This document shows positions 1-8,206 of a stretch of 64,000 nucleotides of DNA, in pieces. Every line of letters begins with the position of its first letter. Within the stretch, counting starts at the first letter, position 1. A model generated the notes under the pieces. That model saw only the letters and a list, made by a program, of their open reading frames with translations, was not told the origin of the DNA and did not search any database. The stretch covers positions 620,001 through 684,000 of the forward strand of contig NZ_JOOA01000002.1 of the NCBI RefSeq assembly GCF_000712055.1, written 5' to 3'. Both the position numbers and the translations under genes were made by a program. Origin of the DNA: Ruminococcus sp. HUN007 (lineage in GTDB: Bacteria; Bacillota; Clostridia; Oscillospirales; Ruminococcaceae).

Positions 1-756
1 AGTGTCCGGCAGATTTTCAAGTCCCATCCTGCTTTCGATGAGCCTGATATCCTGAAGCTGACTGACTGAAGCAGCACTTGTTTTATTAAGATTGGCCATG
101 TCACAGTTGCGGACACGGTTCACCCTGTTTCGCATATCCTTGAGGATCTTGATATTCATTATTTCGAGAGTGGAGTTCTGCGCACCCATAAAAGTGAGTA
201 TCTCCTCAATGTTCTCGCTTTCCTTGATGTACAGGATGTAATTGTTCTTGCGTGTAACCGTTTTTGCTTTCAGATCGAAGGAGTTAAGCAGAATATTCAG
301 GTCTTCGCAAAGATTTCCGGTACCTATCACAAACTCAAGATGATATCCGTTTTCAGGATTATTGACACTTCCGCAGCTTAAAAATACTCCGGCAAGAAAA
401 TTTGCCATGCTGTTGTTATCGATATTCTTCAGATCGATTTCGCGGGCCTCCGGATCGATCCTGAACCTGTCAGTTATGACCTTTACGTTTTCACGTCCTG
501 TAACAGTAAAAGAATACAAGGATGTGCCGTTTTTCCGTTCGGTCACATCCTCATTAATTTTAACTGTGTTTTTAAATATCTCAGCAAAGAGCGCCGAAAA
601 GGTCTCTGCAACAAGCTGATTCTCTGACTGAAAACATATTTCGTCGCGTGTGATCCTGTTGCAGAAAAGGATCAGGCCGTAGAGGCAGGCGAATTTTTTA
701 TCCTTGTCTGTAACTGCAGAAATGATCTCTGCTTTTACTTCATTTGAAAATGACAA
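1..756 (-). CDS. whiA: WhiA-family DNA-binding regulator (C-terminus beyond window)
   Basis: WhiA is a conserved Gram-positive protein with a LAGLIDADG-like N-terminal part and a C-terminal helix-turn-helix; it acts in cell division and sporulation control. The 252 visible codons read MSFSNEVKAEI at the N-terminus and reach ENLPDT, where the family's C-terminal HTH region begins, so roughly the last 60 residues lie outside. The start is a TTG at 756-754 with GGAG seven bases upstream; no ATG fits. It is the last gene of hprK-murB-rapZ-whiA, 81 bp after rapZ. In many Firmicutes yvcK lies between rapZ and whiA; it is absent here and the gap holds a decayed repeat instead. Confidence 0.9.
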   Translation of the reverse strand, partial: MSFSNEVKAEIISAVTDKDKKFACLYGLILFCNRITRDEICFQSENQLVAETFSALFAEIFKNTVKINEDVTERKNGTSLYSFTVTGRENVKVITDRFRIDPEAREIDLKNIDNNSMANFLAGVFLSCGSVNNPENGYHLEFVIGTGNLCEDLNILLNSFDLKAKTVTRKNNYILYIKESENIEEILTFMGAQNSTLEIMNIKILKDMRNRVNRVRNCDMANLNKTSAASVSQLQDIRLIESRMGLENLPDT

Positions 757-780
757 AGCAATTCTCCTCTGTATATACGA

Positions 781-840
781 AAAACTGCTGATACATATCA
801 AAGTCTTTGCTTACAAATAAAAATATCAGCGTTTTCCTTA
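781..840. repeat. Decayed copy of the dyad repeat (ends only)
   Basis: The rapZ-whiA gap starts with AACTGCTGATA and ends with TATCAGCGTTTTCCTTA. These resemble the two ends of the 115-bp repeat seen at 4213-4325 and elsewhere, with the GC-rich centre replaced by AT-rich sequence. The right end overlaps the TAA stop of rapZ. Assignment rests only on the ends. Confidence 0.45.
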
Positions 841-1695
841 TGATTTTGTTATATCCCTGTGGGTTTTAAGAACGTCGTAGCCTGCTTCTTCAAGGAAACC
901 TGCCATAAGTTCGGTAAACGTAACTGAACGGTGCTTTCCGCCGGTACATCCGAAGGCAATGACAAGCTGACTCTTTCCTTCACTTATATACATCGGAACA
1001 AGGAAAGCGATAAGATCCTCGAGTTTTTTCAGCAGTTCACGAGACTGTTCAAATCCCATAACGTAGTCTCTTACCTCTTCATCGCGTCCGGTAAGATGTT
1101 TGAGTTCCGGTATGTAAAACGGATTCGGCAGACAGCGGACATCGAACACAAGATCAGCCTCTGCTGATGAACCGTATTTAAAGCCGAATGACATTACCTT
1201 GATAAGTATTGAGTCACTTGATTTTTTCAGGAAAAGATCAACGATCGATTCCTTAAGCTGCGAGCTCTTCAGATAGGAAGTATCGATGTAATAGTCGGCA
1301 ACCTCACGAAGGCAGTCAAGTTTTGTCCTTTCATATGCAACTGCCTTTTCAAGACTTCCGTCAAAATCATTCCCGAGGGGATGCTTTCTTCTCGTTTCCT
1401 TGTAGCGTTTGATTATAACGTCATTGCTTGATTCAAGATAGAGCACCTTTACATCAAAATGTTCTTCCTTCATCTCTTCGATCGAACGGATAACTTCCTT
1501 TGAGAACATTTCACCGGAACGGATGTCCACGGCAAGAGCGACCTTGTTCATTTTACCGTCACGGCAGATCTCGACGAACTTCGAGATAAGCTGAGGCGGC
1601 AGATTATCGATACAGTAGAAACCTATGTCCTCAAGCACATTCATCGCACAGGATTTTCCCGATCCGGAAAGCCCTGTAACTATCACAAACTGCAT
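838..1695 (-). CDS. rapZ: RapZ/YvcJ nucleotide-binding RNase adapter
   Basis: This P-loop protein binds ATP/GTP; in E. coli RapZ steers RNase E to the GlmZ sRNA, and in Firmicutes YvcJ has a less defined role linked to cell-wall sugar control. The 285-residue length is typical. The Walker A motif GLSGSGKS is at residues 8-15, followed by DNLPP; the C-terminal half carries FGCTGGKHRSV, the family signature. The start ATG has AGGAGG upstream. It lies 15 bp after murB. A glmS gene is also in this window (32-34 kb), but nothing here shows a regulatory link. Confidence 0.93.
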   Translation of the reverse strand: MQFVIVTGLSGSGKSCAMNVLEDIGFYCIDNLPPQLISKFVEICRDGKMNKVALAVDIRSGEMFSKEVIRSIEEMKEEHFDVKVLYLESSNDVIIKRYKETRRKHPLGNDFDGSLEKAVAYERTKLDCLREVADYYIDTSYLKSSQLKESIVDLFLKKSSDSILIKVMSFGFKYGSSAEADLVFDVRCLPNPFYIPELKHLTGRDEEVRDYVMGFEQSRELLKKLEDLIAFLVPMYISEGKSQLVIAFGCTGGKHRSVTFTELMAGFLEEAGYDVLKTHRDITKS

Positions 1696-1710
1696 TTAAG
1701 AATATGCCTC

Positions 1711-2622
1711 CTATTTGAGTATCTCAGGCTCGAGTTCAAGTTCGTAGCCGGTATCTGCTTTAACTTTTTCCCGTACATGTTCAACAAGGCTCATAAGATC
1801 TTCATAAGTTGCATTGCCCTTGTTGATAACGAACCCGCTGTGTTTTTCGCTGACCTGAGCATCACCGACAGAAAATCCCTTAAGTCCGCACTGTTCGATA
1901 AGAGCAGCTGCAAAGACATTGTTCTCCGGTCGCTTGAATGTGCTTCCGGCACTCGGGAAATTAAGCGGCTGTTTATCACGGCGCTTCGTAATGAGTTCAT
2001 CCATTTTCTTTTCTATTTCACTGACGGATCCCCTGCGGAGTCTGACTCTTACTCTGAGGATGATCCTTCCGGAATTCATAAATGCACTGTGACGGTATGA
2101 AAGATCCATACATTCTGATGAAATGGTTCTTATTTCACCGTCGGTGTCAAGATAATCAGCTGAGATCACCACGTCAGACATCTCACCGCCGTATGCGCCT
2201 GCATTCATGTAGAGGGCGCCTCCCACGGTGCCCGGAATTCCGTACGCAAATTCAAGACCTGTATAGCCTTCATTTCTTGCTGTTATACAGAGACGTGAAA
2301 GCATGAGTCCTGATTCGCACTCAATTACTCCGTCCTTTATGTAGTTTATCGCGGAAAAATCATTTCCTATAATGATAACAGCACCGTCAAAGAATTTGTC
2401 TTCAGCTATCACATTGCTTCCGTTTCCGAGAACAGCGTATTTCACACTGTTTTCACGGCAGTAGGAAACAACTGATGCAAGTGACTCCTCACTGTTTATA
2501 AACACAGCGATACGGCATTTTCCGCCTATTCTGAAAGTGGTATGCTCCTTAAGGGATTCATCAGTGCTGTATCTGCATCCGAAACTGTCACATAATGAGA
2601 TCAGTTCGTTTAAATATGACAT
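1711..2622 (-). CDS. murB: UDP-N-acetylenolpyruvoylglucosamine reductase
   Basis: MurB reduces UDP-GlcNAc-enolpyruvate to UDP-MurNAc with NADPH and FAD, the second committed step of cytoplasmic peptidoglycan precursor synthesis. The 303 residues show the FAD-binding segments VLGNGSNVIA and GIPGTVGGALYMNAGAYG, the catalytic-loop motif YRHSAF, and PSAGSTFKRP and EKHSGFVIN near the C-terminus. The length suits the type II (Gram-positive) enzymes. The ribosome site GGAG lies inside the last codons of hprK, five bases away, so the two genes are probably translationally coupled. Confidence 0.95.
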   Translation of the reverse strand: MSYLNELISLCDSFGCRYSTDESLKEHTTFRIGGKCRIAVFINSEESLASVVSYCRENSVKYAVLGNGSNVIAEDKFFDGAVIIIGNDFSAINYIKDGVIECESGLMLSRLCITARNEGYTGLEFAYGIPGTVGGALYMNAGAYGGEMSDVVISADYLDTDGEIRTISSECMDLSYRHSAFMNSGRIILRVRVRLRRGSVSEIEKKMDELITKRRDKQPLNFPSAGSTFKRPENNVFAAALIEQCGLKGFSVGDAQVSEKHSGFVINKGNATYEDLMSLVEHVREKVKADTGYELELEPEILK

Positions 2623-2627
2623 TTATT

Positions 2628-3611
2628 TCACTCCAGTACTCTAATTATGTCTTTTCCGCTCTGCTCCATACCGAGTCGTTCAAGAAGCTCGTGTGTAGCA
2701 TTGTAACCCATTTTCTTCTGTCTTGCATTCATGGCAGCGACCTCGAGTATTACCGCAAGGTTACGGCCCGGCTTGACCGGGATAGTAACTGCCGGAATAT
2801 TTACACCGAGAATTGAAATGTACTCGTTGTCGATACCGAGTCTGTCGTAGAGTTTTTCCTTGTCCCAGATCTCAAGTTCAACAATAAGGTCAATTTTTTC
2901 CGAAACCTTGACTGCACCGACACCGAAAAGTGTTCTTGCATTGATTATGCCGATTCCGCGGAGTTCAAGAAAATGGCGGATGTTGTCAGGAGAAGTTCCG
3001 ACGAGACTGATGTTTGAAACTTTTCTGATTTCAACGGAATCGTCAGCAACGAGTCTGTGTCCGCGCTTTACAAGTTCGATAGCAGTTTCACTCTTTCCGA
3101 CACCGCTTTCGCCGAGAATAAGAACACCTTCGCCGTAGATCTCGACAAGAACACCGTGTCTTGTGATCCTCGGAGCGAGTTTAAGGTTCAGGAAGGCGAT
3201 AAGCGCAGCCATAAAACTTGACGTACTGTCCTTTGATCTGAGAACAGGTATTTTTTCCTCTTCTGCAAGAGAAACGAATTCAGGGAAAATGCTAAGATCA
3301 AGATCACGGGTAATTACCAGTGCAGGGATCTTGGTCTTGAACAGAGTGTGAATGATCTCGGTACGGTTTTCCTCGCCTATGGTCGAAAGATATGCGAATT
3401 CAGTTTTTCCGAGTATCTGTATACGTTCAGGATTGAAGTATTCGTAGAAATTCATGAGCTGAAGACCTGGTCTGTTTACTTCGTTTTCTGAAATAAGAAC
3501 CTCCTCAGCCGGTTTTGGAAGATAAACTGTTTCGAGTTTAAGTTCATCTATTATCTGCTGCAGTGTTACTGTAAATTTATTTGCCTCCGTATTCGGCGTT
3601 GTATGTGACAT
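2628..3611 (-). CDS. hprK: HPr kinase/phosphorylase
   Basis: HprK phosphorylates Ser46 of HPr under high-energy conditions and reverses the reaction by phosphorolysis, setting carbon catabolite repression in Firmicutes. Residues 1-130 form the N-terminal domain; the catalytic domain has the P-loop GESGVGKS near residue 169 and the signature VELRGIGIINAR-type segment (LELRGIGIIN) further on. I place the start at the ATG at 3611 because GGGG lies nine bases upstream; the in-frame GTG at 3617 is too close. It heads the hprK-murB-rapZ-whiA unit behind a consensus promoter at 3683-3711, joining carbon control to wall synthesis. Confidence 0.95.
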   Translation of the reverse strand: MSHTTPNTEANKFTVTLQQIIDELKLETVYLPKPAEEVLISENEVNRPGLQLMNFYEYFNPERIQILGKTEFAYLSTIGEENRTEIIHTLFKTKIPALVITRDLDLSIFPEFVSLAEEEKIPVLRSKDSTSSFMAALIAFLNLKLAPRITRHGVLVEIYGEGVLILGESGVGKSETAIELVKRGHRLVADDSVEIRKVSNISLVGTSPDNIRHFLELRGIGIINARTLFGVGAVKVSEKIDLIVELEIWDKEKLYDRLGIDNEYISILGVNIPAVTIPVKPGRNLAVILEVAAMNARQKKMGYNATHELLERLGMEQSGKDIIRVLE

Positions 3612-3682
3612 TGACACGCACCCCTTTTTCCTGATTAAACGGACTTGAATTATTCCGGTCGAATAAAAATAATATCAGTTTT

Positions 3683-3711
3683 ATTATACATTAAAACGGG
3701 CATTTTTTCAA
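3683..3711 (-). promoter_or_regulatory. SigA-type promoter of hprK
   Basis: Read on the minus strand: TTGAAA, a 17-bp spacer, then TATAAT, about 70 bp upstream of the hprK start. Confidence 0.75.
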
Positions 3712-3828
3712 GTCCTAACATAAAATGAACGAGTTTATACGTCATGATGTTATTCAACACAGTTTTTCACATACTGTTGAATTTTTTTATGAGTATTATC
3801 ACAATAAAGAAATATTTCAAAAAAGGTG

Positions 3829-3857
3829 TTGACAAAGTTATCGACTGGTGGTATAAT
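3829..3857 (+). promoter_or_regulatory. Consensus promoter of the tRNA pair
   Basis: TTGACA at 3829-3834, a 17-bp spacer and TATAAT at 3852-3857, a perfect SigA promoter 43 bp before the first tRNA. Confidence 0.88.
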
Positions 3858-3900
3858 AAATATCGTTGTCACGGGCGATACGAAACGTCCTTAACACGAT

Positions 3901-3973
3901 GAGGTATTAGCTCAGTTGGCAGAGCATTTGACTTTTAATCAAAGGGTCTGGGGTTCGAATCCCCAATACCTCA
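3901..3973 (+). tRNA. tRNA-Lys(TTT)
   Basis: Cloverleaf: acceptor GAGGTAT pairs with ATACCTC, the D arm begins GCTCAGTTGG, the anticodon loop CTTTTAA gives anticodon TTT, and the T arm is TGGGGTTCGAATCCCCA. The 3' CCA is not encoded. Confidence 0.97.
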
Positions 3974-4001
3974 CTTGATTTGAATTAATCAAATCCCACA
4001 T

Positions 4002-4078
4002 GCGTCTGTAGCTCAGCTGGATAGAGTGACTGGCTACGAACCAGTAGGTCGGGGGTTCGAGCCCCTTCAGGCGCACCA
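4002..4078 (+). tRNA. tRNA-Arg(ACG)
   Basis: Acceptor GCGTCTG pairs with CAGGCGC (one G-T pair), the anticodon arm ACTGG/CCAGT encloses CTACGAA with anticodon ACG, and the T arm contains GGGGGTTCGAGCCCC. Unlike the lysine tRNA 28 bp upstream, it has an encoded CCA end. ACG is expected to be edited to ICG by TadA. Confidence 0.97.
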
Positions 4079-4080
4079 GA

Positions 4081-4108
4081 GAGCACTTCTTTTGAAGTGC
4101 TCTTTTTT
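4081..4108 (+). terminator. Terminator of the tRNA pair
   Basis: A perfect 9-bp stem GAGCACTTC/GAAGTGCTC with a TTTT loop, followed by six T, three bases after tRNA-Arg. Confidence 0.93.
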
Positions 4109-4155
4109 GTTATGTTCTTTATTTTTTTTAGGATCTTTAATGTAATAAATACAGG

Positions 4156-4202
4156 ATCAGCCTGACCTGCGTATTAACTTATGCAGGTCAGGCTGATTTT
4201 TC
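4156..4202 (+). terminator. Long-stem hairpin, probable bidirectional terminator
   Basis: A 15-bp perfect stem (4156-4170 with 4183-4197) around a 12-base loop, followed by T residues on the plus strand. It lies between the tRNA operon and the convergent histidine kinase gene, with a dyad repeat copy between. Stem ends (ATCAGC/CTGAT) and loop (GTATTAAC) resemble the terminators at 16968 and 41557. Confidence 0.75.
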
Positions 4203-4212
4203 GTATTTCCAT

Positions 4213-4325
4213 AAGGAAACGCTGATTTATAAATAAATCAGCGTGGGGCTCGGGGCGAAGCCCCGCAAATCCCACCTCCGGAAATCCGGCGAATCCGGAT
4301 TTCCGATATAATCAGTGTTTCCTTA
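4213..4325. repeat. Dyad repeat element, complete copy 1
   Basis: A 113-bp element bounded by inverted ends AAGGAAACGCTGATT and AATCAGTGTTTCCTT. Inside are three further palindromes: an AT-rich one around CTGATTTATAAATAAATCAG, a GGGGCTCGGGGCGAAGCCCC hairpin, and a GGAAATCCGG/CCGGATTTCC hairpin. It carries no reading frame. It sits downstream of the histidine kinase stop. Flanking bases extend the ends to TAAGG/CCTTA, compatible with a TA target duplication. Confidence 0.88.
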
Positions 4326-4345
4326 ACATTCTTTGTTTTGATCCA

Positions 4346-5260
4346 TCAGTTCTGCAGATTGTTTACTGTTATTTTCACGCTGAAAATATTCTGTTTAGTT
4401 ATTTCTGCACTTACTGTCCAGCCGAGACGTTCACACAGAAGTTTTACCACGTAAAGGCCAAGTCCTGAACCTTCCGCTGTTCTTGCATTCATACGGTAAA
4501 AAGGTTCAAACACACGTTCTGTATCAACTGAAACTCCTTCGGATAGACCATTGAAAACTTTTAAAGTTACGTGATCCTCTGCATTTTTCAGTGAGACTCC
4601 GAAGCTTCCGTCAGCATATTTCCTGACGTTGGACATAAGGTTTTCGAGTATTCTTTCAAGCATGTGAGGATCGGTATTTATCACGATCCCGTCTTCCACT
4701 TCAAAATCAGTTTTCATCTTCCTGCTTTCGATCCATGAATGCTGTTCAAGCAGAGTCTCCGTCATAAGATTGCTTAAGTTCACATCTTCAGTAGTCATAT
4801 CGCCGGACTGATTTTCATTTCTGGCGAACTCAAAAAAGTCATCGGAAAGTTCTTTGAGATAACGGTTTTTCTGAATCGCTGTCGCAAGATATTCCCTATT
4901 CTTTCCCATAAGCTCACCGTTTTTTTCGATCATCTGAAGATAGCCAAGCGACGATGTAAGTGGTGTGCGGAAATCATGGGATATACCTGAAATGACCGTT
5001 CCGAGTCTCTTTTCCTTTTCACGGTATCCTGCTCCGAGTTCACGCTGGATATCAACATGCTCATTGACTAGAACTGCAAGCTTTACAAGATCATCATCAA
5101 AATCAGTGACCTTCACAGGCTGACGGTAATCAGAAGATTTTAGCTTTTCAAGTTCGGATGAGAAATTTCTTATATTTCGTTTAAGCAGAATATATTTCAC
5201 AAGTATCCATACAATAAAAACAGAGAGGCACACGATAACGGAAATAAAGATCATATCCAT
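4346..5260 (-). CDS. Sensor histidine kinase of an ABC-linked two-component system
   Basis: A membrane kinase of 304 residues. One N-terminal membrane helix (about residues 4-26) leads into a short linker, then the DHp helix with ISHDFRTPL (phospho-accepting His near residue 95) and the ATPase domain with the N box NLMSNVRKYA and G box GSGLGLYVV. There is almost no extracellular domain, as in the intramembrane-sensing kinases that work with ABC transporters. The ATG has AAGGAGG upstream. It follows the ABC permease in the same direction, with a repeat copy in the gap, and probably partners the OmpR-type regulator at 7172-7861. Confidence 0.88.
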   Translation of the reverse strand: MDMIFISVIVCLSVFIVWILVKYILLKRNIRNFSSELEKLKSSDYRQPVKVTDFDDDLVKLAVLVNEHVDIQRELGAGYREKEKRLGTVISGISHDFRTPLTSSLGYLQMIEKNGELMGKNREYLATAIQKNRYLKELSDDFFEFARNENQSGDMTTEDVNLSNLMTETLLEQHSWIESRKMKTDFEVEDGIVINTDPHMLERILENLMSNVRKYADGSFGVSLKNAEDHVTLKVFNGLSEGVSVDTERVFEPFYRMNARTAEGSGLGLYVVKLLCERLGWTVSAEITKQNIFSVKITVNNLQN

Positions 5261-5287
5261 AGCGTATACCTCCTTTTTTTATGAATT

Positions 5288-5364
5288 CACTGATTAAGTC
5301 AGCAATCCGGCTTCGCCGGATTGCCGGGGTGGTGAGATTGCGGGGCTTCGCCCCGTGCCCCGCG
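5288..5364. repeat. Dyad repeat, partial copy inside an operon
   Basis: Contains CACTGATTAA, the CAATCCGG/CCGGATTG hairpin with a CTTCG loop, and GGGGCTTCGCCCC. It runs in the opposite orientation to copy 1 and lacks the AT-rich terminal hairpin. It fills the gap between permease and kinase and ends one base before the permease stop codon. Confidence 0.75.
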
Positions 5365-5365
5365 A

Positions 5366-6094
5366 TTATTTGTACGACTGTTCAGTAACCCATCTTTTCT
5401 TTGTCGAAACGTAAGCAAGCCAGTACATAAGTGCAGTCACTATGACTGAGCTTATAATTATTTTAACTGCGATATGTTCATTCGGTATCGCTTCCAGCAT
5501 CGAAGCATTTAATTCTGCACTGCCGAGAGCATACAGCTGTGTGGACACCAGCATGGAGACTGCAGGTGAAACATCAGTTCCTGTAGCATATCCGAAAAAG
5601 ACAAACGGCATAGTCTCAAAGGCAAGCAGCATAAGCGAGAAGACACTTACTGCCACATGTTTGAATGCTATCCCGAAGCTCATTATGAAAACATATATCC
5701 TCATGATGCAGAGCCAGATAAGGAACAGAGTACCGGCAGGAACTGAACCCAGAACTGCGAGCAGCACAAGCACCGGAAGACAGTAAAATACGTTCAGAAT
5801 AAATGCTCCGAGCAGAAGTTTGCTTAAAACTATTTCATGCGGTGAATATCCGCCGGCAAGTTCGTACTGCCCAAGTCTCAGATGAAAAGCGTAAACTATT
5901 ACTGAAGTCACGGCGACGGCCGCTGCCGAAGTCATACTCAAAGCTGCCTCAAGAAAACTGTCAAGGGAAACTGCCATTTCTTCATTTACAAACAGCACTA
6001 TGGCTGCAGACATAAGAAGAACGGACCACAAAATAAGCCACTGTGAACCGGTATGTTTTATTCTGAACCATTCAGCTTTTATAAGTCTAATCAT
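5366..6094 (-). CDS. ABC-2-type transporter permease
   Basis: A polytopic membrane protein of about 242 residues with six predicted helices, starting MIRLIKAEWFRIKHT, the usual amphipathic opening of ABC-2 permeases linked to peptide resistance or export. The ATG at 6094 is preferred to the in-frame GTG at 6103 because AGGTGAG sits at the right distance. It overlaps the ATPase stop by eight bases, so the two are coupled and form one transporter. The substrate cannot be read from the sequence; the adjacent two-component genes suggest an antimicrobial peptide or envelope-stress system. Confidence 0.85.
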   Translation of the reverse strand: MIRLIKAEWFRIKHTGSQWLILWSVLLMSAAIVLFVNEEMAVSLDSFLEAALSMTSAAAVAVTSVIVYAFHLRLGQYELAGGYSPHEIVLSKLLLGAFILNVFYCLPVLVLLAVLGSVPAGTLFLIWLCIMRIYVFIMSFGIAFKHVAVSVFSLMLLAFETMPFVFFGYATGTDVSPAVSMLVSTQLYALGSAELNASMLEAIPNEHIAVKIIISSVIVTALMYWLAYVSTKKRWVTEQSYK

Positions 6095-7001
6095 GGCACT
6101 CACCTACCTTTTCAAGATAGTAGTCCTCAAGATTCTGACCTTCCTCATTGAATCTGGTAATTATCAGACCCGAATCAGTAACTGTTTTTGAAATGCGTTC
6201 CGGCTCATCAAGCCTTTCAAAAATGTGTATCTCGTCCCCGTGGATAACCTTGTAGTCGTGAAGTGAAAGCTTTTCCTCAAGTACCGCTGCCGTTCTGTTT
6301 ATATCATTGGTTCTGAGGGCAATGTGGTTCCGGCACTTAAGGAGAAGTTCCTCACGGCTGAGGTTTTCAACAAGACTGCCGCTGCTTATTATGGAGAAAT
6401 CGGTACAGATCTCACTCAGTTCCGCAAGAAGATGACTGGAAATGAGCACAGTCACTCCCCACTCCTCCTGCATTCTTCTGATAAGATTTCTTATCTCGAC
6501 GATGCCCTCCGGATCAAGACCGTTTACCGGTTCGTCAAGCACCATTATCTCCGGTTTCGGAAGCAGTGCCATTCCTATTCCGAGGCGCTGTTTCATTCCG
6601 AGTGAAAACTTTCCGGCATATTTCTTTCCGGTATCAGCGAGTCCGACAATATCAAGTATCTCATCGATACGCTTTTCATCGGGATAGCCTCTGAGAATTC
6701 TGATGTACTCAAGATTATCCCTTGCCGTCATTGAAACTGAAATGACAGGCTGTTCGATCATGAAGCTCATTCTGGCGCGGTTTTTCTGTATATCTTCTGC
6801 ACTTCCGAAGAACTCCATTTCACCTGAATCCGGTAAAATGATACCGGCAAGGCATTTCATTATCGTAGTCTTGCCGGCACCGTTAGGTCCAATAAGTCCG
6901 CAGATATGACCTTTCTCAACGCTTAAGTCAAAATTCTTAAGGACCTTTGCTTTTCTGTAGGACTTTGAAAGTCCCTTTATAGTTATAACACTGTTTGTCA
7001 T
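6087..7001 (-). CDS. ABC transporter ATP-binding protein
   Basis: ATPase of the transporter completed by the permease at 5366-6094. It has Walker A GPNGAGKTT, the signature FSLGMKQRLG, Walker B IMVLDEP and the switch SSHLL, then a C-terminal domain of about 80 residues common in ABC-2 exporters of the bacitracin/lantibiotic type. I choose the ATG at 7001 (MTNSVITIKG) over the in-frame start at 7010, because the AAAGGA ribosome site overlaps the earlier codon. A repeat copy separates it from the upstream response regulator. Confidence 0.92.
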   Translation of the reverse strand: MTNSVITIKGLSKSYRKAKVLKNFDLSVEKGHICGLIGPNGAGKTTIMKCLAGIILPDSGEMEFFGSAEDIQKNRARMSFMIEQPVISVSMTARDNLEYIRILRGYPDEKRIDEILDIVGLADTGKKYAGKFSLGMKQRLGIGMALLPKPEIMVLDEPVNGLDPEGIVEIRNLIRRMQEEWGVTVLISSHLLAELSEICTDFSIISSGSLVENLSREELLLKCRNHIALRTNDINRTAAVLEEKLSLHDYKVIHGDEIHIFERLDEPERISKTVTDSGLIITRFNEEGQNLEDYYLEKVGECHD

Positions 7002-7084
7002 AGCCACCATCCTTTCTCTTTCTGTATCTTATTCTAAACGAAAAAGGTAAAGAAAACGTTAAATGAATGGTTAAGAAAAGGTTA

Positions 7085-7178
7085 AATTAAACCGGAAATC
7101 CGGCTTCGCCGGATTTCCGGAGATGGGGTTGCGGGGCTTCGCCCCGGGCCCCAAGCTGATTTATTAATAAATCAGCTT
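7085..7178. repeat. Dyad repeat, near-complete copy overlapping a stop codon
   Basis: Orientation opposite to copy 1. Holds the GGAAATCCGG/CCGGATTTCC hairpin with a CTTCG loop, GGGGCTTCGCCCC, and the terminal palindrome AAGCTGATTTATTAATAAATCAGCTT. The last bases supply the final codons and TGA stop of the response regulator gene (stop at 7174-7172). Confidence 0.82.
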
Positions 7179-7861
7179 AACAGCCTGTAACCCATTCCCC
7201 AGACAGTTTCTATGTATTCATTATCCGGATCGTGTTTTTTGATCTTGGCACGAATGTTACTCATGTGTACCTTTACCGTGTTGTCGTCACTGAGATACGA
7301 CTCACCCCAGACACTTTCAAAAAGATTGGCCTTTGACCAGATCTTCGCCGGATTCTTCAGCATAAGTGCGAGTATGGCAAATTCCTTGACCGTAAGGGCG
7401 AGTTCTCTGCCGCAGACCTCTGCTGTTCCGGAGTTCAGATCCAGCGTCAGATTTTTAAAACTTAAGATCTGTTCTTCGGTATCTGCATTGTCACCGCCGC
7501 CGGAACGTCTGAGCACTGCTTCCGTGCGCACAAGGAGCTCGTCGAGGTCAAATGGTTTGGTGAGATAATCGTCCGCACCCATTTTAATGAGATCTATCTT
7601 TGTGCTCGTTTCGCTCTTCGCAGAAAGAATGATCACGGGAACGGAAGAAAACTCCCTTATCTTTTTAAGAACCATGTCCCCGCTCTGAAAAGGAAGCATA
7701 AGATCAAGTATCACAAGTGATATGTCCGTATTTTCACGCACCTGACGCACTGCCTCAAGTCCGTTAAGTGCTGAAAGTGTATCAAAACCTTCCGAGGAGA
7801 GATAATCACACACAAGGCGGTTTATCTGCTCATCATCCTCGGCTATAAGTATTTTCCTCAT
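7172..7861 (-). CDS. OmpR-family response regulator
   Basis: A two-domain transcription regulator of about 229 residues. The receiver domain has the acidic pair EDD near the N-terminus, the phospho-acceptor Asp in VILDLMLPF (about residue 53) and the conserved Lys in DDYLTKPF; the C-terminal winged helix contains NTVKVHMSNIRAKI and ends WGMGYRLLS. It leads a unit with the ABC transporter and the histidine kinase and probably regulates it. No good ribosome site precedes either ATG 7861 or GTG 7867, so the start is uncertain. Its last codons lie in a repeat element. Confidence 0.9.
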   Translation of the reverse strand: MRKILIAEDDEQINRLVCDYLSSEGFDTLSALNGLEAVRQVRENTDISLVILDLMLPFQSGDMVLKKIREFSSVPVIILSAKSETSTKIDLIKMGADDYLTKPFDLDELLVRTEAVLRRSGGGDNADTEEQILSFKNLTLDLNSGTAEVCGRELALTVKEFAILALMLKNPAKIWSKANLFESVWGESYLSDDNTVKVHMSNIRAKIKKHDPDNEYIETVWGMGYRLLS

Positions 7862-7879
7862 TGTCACCGAAGCCGTATA

Positions 7880-8113
7880 TCAGCCTGCTCTGAAAACTGA
7901 AAAGAACGGGATCGCTATCGCACCAATGAACATGAGTCCTGCAACGACAAGGATAAGTATCCTTAAAACCATGCTTTTATTTGAAGTACTGCTGCTGTAG
8001 CTGTATGCCGGTCTTTCACCAGCGCTGTTTGCATTTTCAGTTCTGGTATCTGCATTGTTTGCCGGCTTTACACTGTTTACTTTTCTTGGTTTTCTCTTTT
8101 TGTTGTTTGCCAT
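7880..8113 (-). CDS. Small single-pass membrane protein, unknown function
   Basis: A 77-residue protein with a very basic, Asn/Ser-rich N-terminus (MANNKKRKPRK) and one C-terminal membrane helix (about residues 49-73, LRILILVVAGLMFIGAIAIPFF). It would sit with its N-terminus in the cytoplasm. The ATG has GGGGTG upstream. It lies 18 bp upstream of the response regulator on the same strand, so it may belong to that transcript. No family recognised. Confidence 0.7.
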   Translation of the reverse strand: MANNKKRKPRKVNSVKPANNADTRTENANSAGERPAYSYSSSTSNKSMVLRILILVVAGLMFIGAIAIPFFSVFRAG

Positions 8114-8206
8114 TTAAAAAGCACCCCTTTTAATAAATTGCACAAGCACTTTTGATTCGGAGATCTTTAAGCGGGAAGTCCTGCTTTTCCCCTGTGCTTA
8201 AAACCA

